Of a stretch of 64,000 bases of DNA, positions 10,266 through 19,687 are shown piece after piece. The position numbers and the translations under genes are program-made. Source of the DNA: Amblyomma americanum (taxonomy: Eukaryota > Arthropoda > Arachnida > Ixodida > Ixodidae); assembly GCF_052857255.1 (NCBI RefSeq), contig NC_135500.1, positions 46,679,272-46,743,271 on the forward strand, read 5' to 3'. Positions within the stretch are counted from its first letter, which is position 1. The number at the start of each line of letters is the position of its first letter. The notes below the pieces were generated by a model, which saw nothing but the letters and a program-made list of their open reading frames with translations, was not told the DNA's origin and ran no database searches.

Positions 10266-13200
10266 TTAGCAAGGCAGTCGGTGAGATTCTATCAGGAAAT
10301 TTTGAACAGCGGTGCAAACAGATCTGTGGCTGAACCCAAATGTGGTGGCGCCAAATGATAGCAAGAGCGGGCTGCTCAAACTAAGGCCAAGATGCTGCAA
10401 GGGCTCCTCCAGCAACCTTTTTCTCATAGAGTTGTATCGGCGACAATACAGCCAAAAATGTTCTATAGATTCAGGCTCACGGCAAAATGCACAAAGGGGA
10501 GAGAGCGCCAAACCCGACTTGTGTAAATAGAAATTTAGAGGGGGGATGCGGCAGCGAAGCCTCGTCAGTGATACTTCAAGCTGCCGAGAGCAACAAATTT
10601 TCCTGTTCCAATAATATTTAAGGTGCTCATAATCCACCGATGTTAAAAGTGATGTGTCTTGCGTGCTTAAAAACGCACGTCGCCGAAATCTAGATGCTGT
10701 AATGTAGGCTGTAGCCGGGATGATTGGCAACACGGGGCCGCTGAGGGAAGCCTTTGCGAGATTATCAGCAATCTCATTTACTGTCACACTGCTGTGGCCG
10801 GGAACCCATACTAAATGAACAAGGCTCAAATGCGGAGGAAGTAGGGATAAGAAAGTTGATAAAATGGGACCGTCAACCTGTGCAGCGAGAGACGAACACA
10901 AAGATAAAGAATCAGTAATTACTGCAACTGCTGTAATAGAGGGGTCTAGCTTGCGTAGAGCAAGTACAACTGCTAGGAACTCTGCTTGAAAAATAGGGGT
11001 GAAATCTGGAAGGCGCAGAGAAAAGGACCAGCCTAAATGCGAGCAAAATATTCCTACACCTGCTTTTTCATTGCATTGCGATGCATCAGTGGCTATTGCT
11101 ATATCTGTTGGTAGGGTCTTCAGATGATCTTCTAGAAGACCATTTAGAATACTCGGTGGCAAAAGTTTTGCATTTTTTGGGAATATGTTGTCGAAAACAA
11201 TGTGGATAGTGGGCCCATTCCGAAGCGCAGGAAGGATATCATAAATGTTTACATCTAAAGGCTGAAGTAATCTTTGCACAAACACTACCTGAGGGGAATT
11301 GAAACGAGACCAGGGGACACCAAAAAAGGAGGTCGGCTGAGAACAGAAAATGCTTTGGGAACGGTGGAAATGGGATTCATAGATCCTGAGGTAAGTTTGC
11401 ACAGTTAAAAATTGAAGTCGTGATAAGAGAGACGGAATGCGGGCTTCAAGGTACAGCACATTGATAGCCACAAATTTTGGAAGGCCGAGGCACATGCGAA
11501 GTGCTTCCCTCTCTAAAAGGACGAGAGGGCGAAGTTTATATGTAGCCGAGCCTGAAAACAACACTGATCCAAATTCTAAAATTGGCCTGACATACATTAT
11601 GTAGATCATTAATAGCGCATCTCTGCGCATGCCGTACCGGTGATGACATAATCTCCGTAACATGCCCACGGCACGAGCCCCTTTCGCCGCGACATGGTCA
11701 ATGTGAGGTCGCCAGGTGAGTTTGTTGTCATAAATGACCCCTAGGTATTTTAGTGATTGAACCTGCGGTATTATTTTTAACTGGCAAGTGAGAGATACCA
11801 CTACAGGAGTGAATAGAGGGAAAACGAGAGTGGCGCACTTGCCAACATTTAACTTCAGGTGTAATGCGCTCAACCAGTGCTCAAGTGTATTCAAATATGA
11901 CTGCAACAGACCATACAGAGAATGTATATCCGGCGCAGCAGCAAAAAACGCAATGTCGTCCGCATAGACGTAAGTGCGTACATGGCGGTGGAGAGGAATT
12001 GAGCTTAACAGAATATTAAAGAGCACAGGAGAAAGAACAGCTCCTTGCGGTACACCTCGCGTTTGTCTATACCTCTCTGAATGAACACCATTATGGACGC
12101 AAAAGAATTCCCTGTTATGAAGAAATGCAGATATCCATGCAACTATATAATCTGGAAATTGAAGAGACTGTAGCCTATGTATCAGGATGGAGTGTTCTAC
12201 ACTGTCGTAAGCTTTGGCGACATCTAACGTAACCAAAGCCGCGACCAGGCGTTGACGACGAGCAAGGAGAATTCTGCTCTCAAGATCAGCATGTACATTC
12301 CATATCGAACACCGTGGCCGGAAACCGAGTTGGCACGGGCTGAGTATACTTTTGCGGTCCACAATGGCTGACACCCGAATTAGTAACAACCTTTCTATCA
12401 ACTTTACCACGTTTGATGTTAAAGAAATTGGCCTAATATTATCCAATTCATAGCCTCCATCCTGATTTTTAAGTAAAGGGATCACCTTGGACAGCTTCCA
12501 CTCAGAAGGTATCCAAGCGTGTTTAAGAGAGTAGTTTATTAGGTGCAATAAGGAGTTGGGAGACTCTTCAAATAGAATCTTGATCATCTTTGTGGTAACA
12601 CCATCAGGGCCAGGAGCAGCAGCTGGCAATCTCTGGACAACTTGTGAAAGCTCTGATAGATTTACTTGTGAGGAATTATCATTTTGTACGACTGGTGCAA
12701 ACAACAATGGTCGCATAGGTAGTAAAGACGAGAACCGCTTTTGCAGGCCTGTGGCTATTAATTCAACCACCTGGATAGCTTCTACAGGTGACATAACCAA
12801 TGACTGACAATTATGAGAGGACATGAGATGTTTCCTAGACCGTAGAAAACCGAATAGTGCACGTCGGTTGCCCGCCTTTGAAAGATAATCGAAGTGTTCT
12901 GAGTCATATTTTTCCTTTGCGCGAGAAACTGTGCGTTTAAAGGTGGCTGCAAAAAATTTATAATCACTCCAGTTATTCGGACATTGGTTATGAAGAAGCT
13001 TTTTCCATGCTGCCTTCCTCCGCCTGTAATCTCTTGTACAGTCCGCATTCCACCAGTTAGAAGAATTCCCTTTTGTTGGCCTCACCAGGAACTCCGACTT
13101 TTTACGGCTTTCCTCAATAGCCAGACATATGCTTGCTGACTGGTGGACCTCGGCGATGTTAGACACTGGAGCAAGGGCAGAGCGCAACGCCGTCTGAAAT

Positions 13201-13892
13201 CTGTCATAATTTACATGTGACCGCAACTGAGAAGACGCCGGAGTAACACGACATATGATATCAAAATGAATAGGTATATGATCACTTGAAGTGCCGCTAT
13301 CAACTGTCGACCAATTCGTTACGCCAATTCCAGGACTAATGAACGTGAGATCTAAAACAGATTGAGTGTGTGAGCGAAGATAAGTGGCCGATCCTGAATT
13401 TAAGCACATCAGGTTGTGATCAGAAACCCAGTCCCAAAGGCGCTTGCCGCATGAATTAGTCCTAAAACCCCAAGACACATGGTGAGAATTGAAGTCCCCA
13501 GCCACGAGAACTGGGTTTTTACAGTTTACGAGTAAAAAATCCAGAGGTCTAACATCCTGGACTCCATTGGGGAAATAACAATTTGCTATTGAAAATGGAG
13601 AGCACCCAGGAAGTACAAAGTCTATTGCCAAAATCTCACAGTCAGGAGACATTTGTTGAAAAGATACCACAGCCCTGTGGCAAAATTTTGAAGAGACTAA
13701 AGTTAGTAAACCCCCGCCTCTTGACTGGCGGTCTAGGCGAAATGACCGGTAATTTTTTATATGAAAATGTTTGTCGGTTGAAAGCCACGTTTCTTGCAGA
13801 ATTATGACATCAGGATTAAGCTGAGTAGAAAGGCAGTGTAAATCTGTGGAAGCGGAAAGAATAGAGCGACAGTTCCACTGCAGAACTCGCAA
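10266..13892 (-). CDS. LINE-2 ORF2: endonuclease, reverse transcriptase and RNase H polyprotein
   Basis: About 1208 codons, uninterrupted. An APE-type endonuclease occupies roughly residues 1-215: VLQWNCRSI, LQETWLS (catalytic Glu), LVAGDFNSHHVSWG and SSDHIPIHF. Reverse transcriptase follows: LDVAKAYDSVEHSIL, RGVPQGAVLSPVLFNIL and YVYADDIAFF, with YADD near residue 643. RNase H starts near residue 936 (ATDASQ) and includes WVPGHSSVTVNEIADNLA. A C-terminal knuckle reads CAFCREPESIEHFWLYC. All catalytic motifs look normal. The protein would nick DNA and copy its own RNA there in the nucleus. The first listed codon is TTG, not ATG; the frame is open a few codons further upstream and overlaps the end of ORF1 in the -1 frame, so the true start or coupling mechanism is unknown. 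The APE-RT-RNase H order places it in the I superfamily. Confidence 0.9.
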   Translation of the reverse strand: MRVLQWNCRSILSASTDLHCLSTQLNPDVIILQETWLSTDKHFHIKNYRSFRLDRQSRGGGLLTLVSSKFCHRAVVSFQQMSPDCEILAIDFVLPGCSPFSIANCYFPNGVQDVRPLDFLLVNCKNPVLVAGDFNSHHVSWGFRTNSCGKRLWDWVSDHNLMCLNSGSATYLRSHTQSVLDLTFISPGIGVTNWSTVDSGTSSDHIPIHFDIICRVTPASSQLRSHVNYDRFQTALRSALAPVSNIAEVHQSASICLAIEESRKKSEFLVRPTKGNSSNWWNADCTRDYRRRKAAWKKLLHNQCPNNWSDYKFFAATFKRTVSRAKEKYDSEHFDYLSKAGNRRALFGFLRSRKHLMSSHNCQSLVMSPVEAIQVVELIATGLQKRFSSLLPMRPLLFAPVVQNDNSSQVNLSELSQVVQRLPAAAPGPDGVTTKMIKILFEESPNSLLHLINYSLKHAWIPSEWKLSKVIPLLKNQDGGYELDNIRPISLTSNVVKLIERLLLIRVSAIVDRKSILSPCQLGFRPRCSIWNVHADLESRILLARRQRLVAALVTLDVAKAYDSVEHSILIHRLQSLQFPDYIVAWISAFLHNREFFCVHNGVHSERYRQTRGVPQGAVLSPVLFNILLSSIPLHRHVRTYVYADDIAFFAAAPDIHSLYGLLQSYLNTLEHWLSALHLKLNVGKCATLVFPLFTPVVVSLTCQLKIIPQVQSLKYLGVIYDNKLTWRPHIDHVAAKGARAVGMLRRLCHHRYGMRRDALLMIYIMYVRPILEFGSVLFSGSATYKLRPLVLLEREALRMCLGLPKFVAINVLYLEARIPSLLSRLQFLTVQTYLRIYESHFHRSQSIFCSQPTSFFGVPWSRFNSPQVVFVQRLLQPLDVNIYDILPALRNGPTIHIVFDNIFPKNAKLLPPSILNGLLEDHLKTLPTDIAIATDASQCNEKAGVGIFCSHLGWSFSLRLPDFTPIFQAEFLAVVLALRKLDPSITAVAVITDSLSLCSSLAAQVDGPILSTFLSLLPPHLSLVHLVWVPGHSSVTVNEIADNLAKASLSGPVLPIIPATAYITASRFRRRAFLSTQDTSLLTSVDYEHLKYYWNRKICCSRQLEVSLTRLRCRIPPLNFYLHKSGLALSPLCAFCREPESIEHFWLYCRRYNSMRKRLLEEPLQHLGLSLSSPLLLSFGATTFGFSHRSVCTAVQNFLIESHRLPC

Positions 13893-13897
13893 CGACG

Positions 13898-15217
13898 CTA
13901 TGGTTGCGAAAGTCTAGCAGCAGCAACTGCCTGCTCCAAAATGGTATCCTTGGGTTTAGTGCCAAGCTGCTTCTTCTTTGATTTTGGCTGGGTGCCCTGA
14001 GAAGACAACGAATGAGACATGGGAGACCCACTGCGCTTAAGAAGCCGCGCATCAGGCTCCACCATCTCGGAATCATACATTATATCAACATCCCTCGAAG
14101 TACCCGAGGTAGGTACAGCGGAAGTGACAGAAGTTTGTTCCTGGGGTTGTGATGCTACTGGAATTTGAGACCGGATAAGAGGAGAGGGAATTGTTGTCGA
14201 AAGAGGTGCCAAACTAGCCTGCACGGCATGTGTAATCTGAGTCGCTAGAACATTTGTAAAGCACTCCGACACACTTGCGACAATCTTTTCTACCATTTTA
14301 GACATCGAAGCCTCCACAGTAGCCGCAATTGCCTGGGACAGCGTTGAGTCTAACATGACACCTTGCCGAGCGGTCACACCGGCATAACCGTGGGCACGTT
14401 CTTTGACCTCTGAAATAGCGTCACGGCGCGAACAGCGTTTCCTGTCAATTATTTCCAGAATTTGAATTTCCTGAGCTCGAGAGGGACAATTTGAGTAGTT
14501 TGCAGAGTGCGCACCACCGCAAAGGCAACACTTCTTATTCTTCTCAGTGCAAGTGCTTGTTGAATGACCATCCCCACAGTTGCAACACCTCAAGTTGGAT
14601 TTGCAACCGCCAGCGCTATGTCCATAGCGCCAGCAGTTGTTACACTGCAGAGGCCGAGATGATAATGGGTCTACTCGAAAAATTAGAGGCCATGCCTTGA
14701 TTTCAGATGGGCAGGAAGTGCCGGCAAAGGTAGCAATCACTGATTCAGTGGGCATCCGCACGTTGTTTACATCCCGGCTACAGCGGTGCACAGCAACAAC
14801 ACCTGCAGCCGACAGAAGCTCAAGAGTCTCTGCCGGAGACAGGGAAGAGTCTACACCTCGTACAATACCTTTCGTGCACGCCAGATGAGAAGGGATGAAA
14901 GAACTTACCCGAAGGGAGGCAAAGGATGAGGATTTTAGTAAATCTCTTACACAGGCGAGGTCTGGCGATCTGCACAGAATGCCACCGCGTCCAAACTGGC
15001 GAACCTCTGAGATTGACTCATAATGAGAAGTCGTCGACTGGAGAGCAGCCCGAACAGCACCAGGGTTGTTCATCCTGATAGCACCACCATCCTTAGGCAC
15101 CAGCGCGACAGGGATACTGCCGACACCACTGCGCAAAAAAGCTTCCAACGGTAGGAGATCAGTTGACAGAGAAGCCGACCAGAGGGAACTCCCCTGGCCG
15201 GGAGACTGGGTGGACAT
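13898..15217 (-). CDS. LINE-2 ORF1: Gag-like nucleic-acid-binding protein
   Basis: 439 codons from an ATG at 15217. The central region has three zinc knuckles in tandem: CNNCWRYGHSAGGC, CCNCGDGHSTSTC and CCLCGGAHSANYSNC. Upstream is an RRM-like or Gag-like region (MNNPGAVRAAL, then GGILCRSPDL). Downstream is a low-complexity tail rich in Ser/Pro/Gln and ending with lysines. In I-type LINEs this protein binds element RNA and forms the cytoplasmic particle that carries ORF2 protein. The stop (13898-13900) lies at the ORF2 start, so the two frames touch. No damage is visible. Confidence 0.88.
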   Translation of the reverse strand: MSTQSPGQGSSLWSASLSTDLLPLEAFLRSGVGSIPVALVPKDGGAIRMNNPGAVRAALQSTTSHYESISEVRQFGRGGILCRSPDLACVRDLLKSSSFASLRVSSFIPSHLACTKGIVRGVDSSLSPAETLELLSAAGVVAVHRCSRDVNNVRMPTESVIATFAGTSCPSEIKAWPLIFRVDPLSSRPLQCNNCWRYGHSAGGCKSNLRCCNCGDGHSTSTCTEKNKKCCLCGGAHSANYSNCPSRAQEIQILEIIDRKRCSRRDAISEVKERAHGYAGVTARQGVMLDSTLSQAIAATVEASMSKMVEKIVASVSECFTNVLATQITHAVQASLAPLSTTIPSPLIRSQIPVASQPQEQTSVTSAVPTSGTSRDVDIMYDSEMVEPDARLLKRSGSPMSHSLSSQGTQPKSKKKQLGTKPKDTILEQAVAAARLSQP

Positions 15218-15433
15218 AGTCCAGACTTACTGCCTTACCGCGCAAAGACGCAGAGAGCAAATGCCACAATCAGCCACCCGAAACTTAGCCGATCGTTCCC
15301 AGCAGAGCAGATCCGTCGGGGCAGCGATGAACAGGACGAACGCGTCGAGACAGAGCTCTTAGGAGGAACGTCACGACGGGGTCAGCGGTTCGTAGAAGGC
15401 TGTCCACGAAGCCCTCTAGGTTGGCTGAATTGG
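15218..15433 (-). promoter_or_regulatory. LINE-2 5' UTR, probable internal promoter
   Basis: About 216 bp between the target duplication and the ORF1 ATG. LINEs of this type transcribe from a downstream promoter inside their own 5' UTR, and this is the only stretch available. I see no TATA box, which is usual for such promoters. The role is inferred from position. Confidence 0.5.
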
Positions 15434-16060
15434 ATCGAGTATTTGGAAGGCAAGGCATCGTTCAATGATTGTCTTAGTGCTGCGCGCCAATGAAGCAGCA
15501 GCAGAAGTCGCCAGATTTTTAGTGAAATGCATCCTTCTGCGACAGTTAGTCCCCAGAGTGCTCACCACGGACAGAACAGGGTTCACGACGGAGCTGACGC
15601 AAGCCATCCTGCGATAAAGTCAAACAAGCCACCGGATGATGACTGTGTATCCACAGAGGTCTTAGGGAGCACCTCTGACATGCTCGCCATGGGATGACAT
15701 CCTCCCTTATGTCGTATTTGCGTGCTCAAAGCCACGCCCCCAAACATCACCAATGAAGAAAACAACGACGTTGAGCTGCTTACCACAAGCGCGCAGATGA
15801 AGGCCGGCGTGTGGCCTATGGACCAAGGACCAACAGAGCACCGACGCGCGGCGCTACAGTCTGCGGCGACACCACACGGAATTGAAGCCCGGCAAGCGCG
15901 TGTGCGTCCGCACGGCCTTTCGCCATCGCGGAATGCGCGAAAAGCTTCTACGCGGCTACTTCGGCCCGGGCAAAAGTCTTCGTCGAATCGGAAGACTTCA
16001 CTACGAGGTGCTCCCCGATGGAGTTGCAGCATATAAGCGGCGCCATTCACGCCCATAAGT
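15434..16060 (+). pseudogene. GYP-1 integrase remnant
   Basis: Plus-strand frames give IEYLEGK at the LINE-2 boundary, then EAAAEVARFLVKCILL and RVLTTDRTGFTTELTQAIL, the integrase core (usually 'EVLITDRGTAFTAELTQAIL'; the second catalytic Asp is in TDR). Then come DDILPYVVFA and finally REKLLRGYFGPGKSLRRIGR with LHYEVLPDG, the C-terminal domain of this Gypsy group. Frameshifts and stops separate the blocks. The zinc-binding domain between the linker and the core is missing, so another internal deletion is likely. Confidence 0.75.
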
Positions 16061-16197
16061 TGTTCATTCTGCGCGCCTGAAGCCTTATTATGGCCGTTAA
16101 TGAACGCTTTGTGCGTGCATGCTCAGTGCTTAACTTTGAATTCATTTCTGTTTGTTGCAGAGCATCGAGACAATGCTCGTTGAGAGACGAGTAATCC

Positions 16198-16557
16198 CGC
16201 GAATCCTTGCACTGTTTGTTCACGCTAAATGCCGCCGGCACTAGGCTGTAACATGTTTGTGACGCGAAATACGACGAGATTTATCTACAACGATCGCAGC
16301 CATGCGCCGCTGCTGCCACATTGTTTGAGATTGTGGCAGTTCCTTTGGCTCCTTATCGATGATCCCTTGGCGCCTTTAAATTGAGCGCGGCCGAGAGCAG
16401 TAGGCCTTGTGTTCGACGAGTGCCGAGAACGCCTGTTGCTGCGCTGCAGCGGAGTCATTCAGTTGTTTGCCGCCCGAGTCATTCCGAGAAAGAATTTCCG
16501 TTGGAAGCCTTGTCGATGCCATCAGGGCTGCCGGACTGCCGCCACCACTATCTGAAA
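16198..16557 (+). repeat. GYP-1 3' LTR
   Basis: It starts near CGCGAATCC (aligned to TGCAAATC of the 5' LTR) and ends CTATCTGAAA, aligned to TACGTGACA. The pair differ at many positions, indicating age. TTATT follows directly and matches the sequence left of the 5' LTR. Weakly purine-rich sequence (GAGAGACGAG) precedes it. Confidence 0.7.
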
Positions 16558-16640
16558 TTATTCTTCTAGTTGATACAGTCTGGTGGTCTGGATCTGTGGC
16601 CAATACCCGCCCTAAGTAGATGCATTTCTTATCACACATA
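16558..16640 (-). pseudogene. RTE-1 reverse transcriptase, upstream part (split by GYP-1)
   Basis: The minus strand reads CIYLGRVLATDPDHQT and then STRRI, the YLGR motif that precedes the '.GW..FG' block in RTE-type proteins. The downstream continuation is at 5000-5178, on the other side of GYP-1, in the same orientation. The sequence further right is not recognisably RTE, so RTE-1 was already truncated. Confidence 0.6.
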
Positions 16641-16792
16641 GCATACGTGCCACATATGTCATATGTGCTAGTGTGTGTCATATGCGCCTCATATATAGGA
16701 GATCATTAGGCGCAGAAAAATCTGGACTTGCAAACGAATTGAACTATAAAATAGGGACATACAAGTTAGGAAAGCAAAAAAATTTACATTAC

Positions 16793-17497
16793 CTGAACTT
16801 GTTTGTTTGCGCCATCAAACAAAGCTACCACCGGTCAACGTGAGTTATGTTCTTTGCGCGCTCTCGGGAGTTGGAGCCAACCGGCAGGCAAGGGGGAGGG
16901 AGGGTGGCGTGCCGTGACAGCAGCACTCCTTCCAGGAAGACCAGGGAGGTGCGTCCTCCAGTAGGCTCGGGCTGAAAGGACATTACGGCGTAGCACCAAA
17001 AGCTAAGAGCGGACTGCGGCATCCGGTTGTCTAGACAGGGGAACCAACCACCAAGCGTGATTGCATGAACACTGCGGTGGTGCGCTCCAACCACGATTTG
17101 GAAACAGCACTCATTGTAATAAGACGCCACAACAGCAAAACGTCTCGACCTCAAATTTGGACCTCACTGAATGAAGACCTCACTCAACCTCAAACTCACG
17201 CGTGAGGTCGAGGTCTGATTTTCTGACCTCACCCCCAAAATTTCGAGCCATCGCCGACCTCACCTCATAACGCGATGTTGAGGTTATTTTGAGGTTGAGG
17301 TCGACCTCATGAGGTGGACCTCAAGCTCAAAATTACCTCAACCCCTCTGGTCTTCCTGGAAGGAGTGCTGCTGTCACGGCACGCCCCCCTCCCCCCCCTT
17401 GCCTGCCGGTTGGCTCGAACTCCCGAGAGCGCGCAAAGCACATAACTCACGTTGACCCATGGTAGCTCTGTTTTATGGCGCATACAAACAAGTTCAG
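16793..17497. repeat. Foldback structure with 151-bp arms and a GACCTCA array in the loop
   Basis: The left arm 16793-16943 and the right arm 17347-17497 are inverted copies of equal length with only scattered differences. Both run from CTGAACTTGTTTGT through CAACGTGAGTTATGT and GCGCGCTCTCGGGAGTT to CTTCCAGGAAGACCAG. The 403-bp spacer includes, at about 17148-17335, nine exact GACCTCA or TGAGGTC heptamers. It has no credible open frame. It may be a foldback transposon or a segmental inverted duplication. Confidence 0.8.
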
Positions 17498-19070
17498 TCC
17501 AACAAGCACGCAATAAATTTGTCGCACCGCGGATGGCCCCAAGCAAGACTGCTTCGTGTTCGTGCTTGTTGCCGGCACTGACGTCATGGTTCTTGCCTTG
17601 CACTCGAGTAAAGCCGATCCTGCTGTACGTTACAAGCTGACTTAACAAACTGGAGCAGTCGGCAGAGGCGAGAGAATGTGATTCAAGGGGTTCCTAACAA
17701 GGACACCTGCTGATTTGATTAAAAAATCACTGATCCAGAAAAACCTGTAAACACCGCCGAAGCTTTTGATCGGTATCTTCCCTCCCGAATCTCACACTAC
17801 TTGTGTATATTCCCGTTCCGTAATGCGAGCAGATGCCAATACAATTTCACTTTTATATCCATGTGAACAACCTCTCTCTGGTCTCCGGTTCCATGTTGCT
17901 GCTCGGAAATTCACATATTACGCCGAAAAACCGCAGCACGGGGCGAACGTACCAGCATATCGGTGTTACAGAGGTGAAAAAATGCAAAACTATAATGAAT
18001 ATAGGGTGATGTGGAAGCTGCTTCCTTTTCTTTCTGTTTTTTTAATGAAGATAAATGACGAACGGATTACGTGTTGGCGCTGTGCTGCCGAGTCGATGTT
18101 TCATACCTTCTAATATGACGCTTAATGGGGATACTGTTCTTCGCTTCTGTTTTAGCGTGCGATTTTTGTTTGCAAGTTTGTAACCATTCTCTGTTTTGTT
18201 TTTCTTTTCTCGTATGGGATCAGTTAGGTTGGCGGCCTGTCTTGCAGACGACCAGGCACTACCCGTTATCTTGTTTTAACTATATTGCAGAGTCCAATCG
18301 TTCACCTTGAACGCCTTCGCAAAATGCTCGCGCGGTGCTCGTGGGTATAAAACGTCGCGGATGCTGGCGTACCATTGAATAGTTCAGTTTTGAAGGAAAA
18401 CAAATGACTGACTTAGAGCAACTTGTCGCAGAATGGTTGAAGAAATGGTACCCAGAATTCTGTTGAGGCGTATGAGTATTTAGGAAGTGTTTTCCTTTTT
18501 CGCGGGAGAGGGAGGGGGGCTCAGAAAAAGACTTCGCTACGGCACAGTTAGAGCGTAGAGCCGTGGTGCTCTTGACAAAGAGAGCGGTTCACGCTGCCCA
18601 CTCTAGGCCAGCTGTTCTGACCCGTGTGATTTTAATAGTCGACACAGTGATCCAAGGCATAATCTAGCCCTTTCTTGCAAAATGCAGCTGGATCACCGAG
18701 TCATCGGAGAATTCCCAGGATTTCTAAACCATTACCATCGCCACCTGGAGGGAAGTGGCGGAAACGGGGGAGGGTCTTGACCTCTTCGCAGAGGCAGTGT
18801 CGCATTCCATGAAGTCTCATCCTTAATTATTAGCTGCAGATATTTCTGTTTTCCCACACAATAATCGTCCTCGGTTGGTGGGTAATGTACATTTAATCAA
18901 TATTCTGGCAACTTTTAATTTGGTAGCGGAATATAAGACTTCCCCGCGCTCATAAAGATACACTACTAGCATCATCATCATCATCGCCATCATCTCGAGG
19001 GTCAACGGCATGTCTCTTTGCATGATTGTTGCACTGTCACATATGAGAACTGGCGCGGCTATCTGTTAGA
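17498..19070. other. Unassigned sequence
   Basis: No gene or element recognised. There are open stretches at 17766-18113 and 18125-18310 without motifs, a CATCATCATCATCATCG microsatellite near 18970-18985, and a G-rich tract at 18505-18520. Confidence 0.35.
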
Positions 19071-19074
19071 CAAT

Positions 19075-19198
19075 CCGAATACTCCTCAATCCGTCGGACT
19101 GTCGCAGTGCCCGTCTCTAGGTTCCTCAGTACTCCCAAGCGATTGGAGGGTTGGCAAGGTTGTTCCGGTCCCTAAATCAGATCGCAAGTTCGGACCAG
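19075..19198 (+). pseudogene. CR1-like LINE reverse transcriptase scrap
   Basis: The plus frame gives LPSDWRVGKVVPVPKSDRKF, which matches the 'P..WK.A.V.PI.K.GDK' block of CR1/Jockey-type reverse transcriptases (compare IPNDWKVGRVISLHKSGDKH in LINE-8). It is cut at both ends and joins directly to the LINE-3 5' region. Confidence 0.55.
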
Positions 19199-19687
19199 AG
19201 CAAGCTGAGAGCGTTCACGGTGCGCCCGCTCTCTCACTCTGAAGGAAGGCGCAGTTATTTAAGAGGACAAGTGTTTATTACACATTGGTGGCCTGCCTTC
19301 TTCTTTCTGGAGTGTTGGAAGAGGCCTTCTTCCACGCCAGCGACGCATCCTCGATTTCCCGGCCTGCGAGGCGACACTGCATTCGTACCGCTACCAGCAT
19401 CGTCAGTGACGCCATCTGATACAAGAGTCAAGAAACTTGGAATTGCCGCGACAAGTGGGCGTTGCTTTCGTGCGGCGGGCATCTCTTTGGGAGCGACGGC
19501 GACGGCGTGCAGACGCTGAATACTCAAGCGCATTTATTTTTGCAGGTTGGTGGTTATTTTTTTGTCTTCTTGTAAACGGCGTCATCGCATTGCCGTCGCT
19601 GTTGCTGCCGAGTGTGTTGTGGTTTGCTGGTTGTGGTTGGAACTGGGCTGTCGTTCGATTGTCCTTGCCGAGTTACTAAGCGCTAAA

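Larger units (their letters stand above)
10003..15433 (-). mobile_element. LINE-2: full-length I-type LINE with both long frames intact
   Basis: The 5431-bp minus-strand element is bounded by perfect 8-bp target duplications ATCGAGTA (9995-10002 and 15434-15441). It has a 5' UTR of about 216 bp, ORF1 with three zinc knuckles, ORF2 with endonuclease, reverse transcriptase and RNase H, a 3' UTR of about 260 bp and an (AAC)n tail. This is the layout of the I superfamily. The intact frames and clean duplication suggest a recent insertion into the old GYP-1. A 5'-truncated relative is at 26595-27099. Confidence 0.9.
5179..16557 (+). mobile_element. GYP-1: old Ty3/Gypsy retrotransposon, host to two LINE insertions
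   Basis: Two related LTRs (5179-5549 and 16198-16557) bound gag, protease, reverse transcriptase, RNase H and integrase remnants in Gypsy order on the plus strand. Removing LINE-1 (8300-9890) and LINE-2 (10003-15433) makes the pol remnant collinear. The flanks TTATT near 5174-5178 and TTATT at 16558-16562 suggest a 5-bp target duplication inside the RTE-1 reverse transcriptase. LTR divergence is visibly high and every coding domain carries stops or frameshifts, so it is an old, dead copy. The exact first base of the 5' LTR is uncertain by a few bases. Confidence 0.8.
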
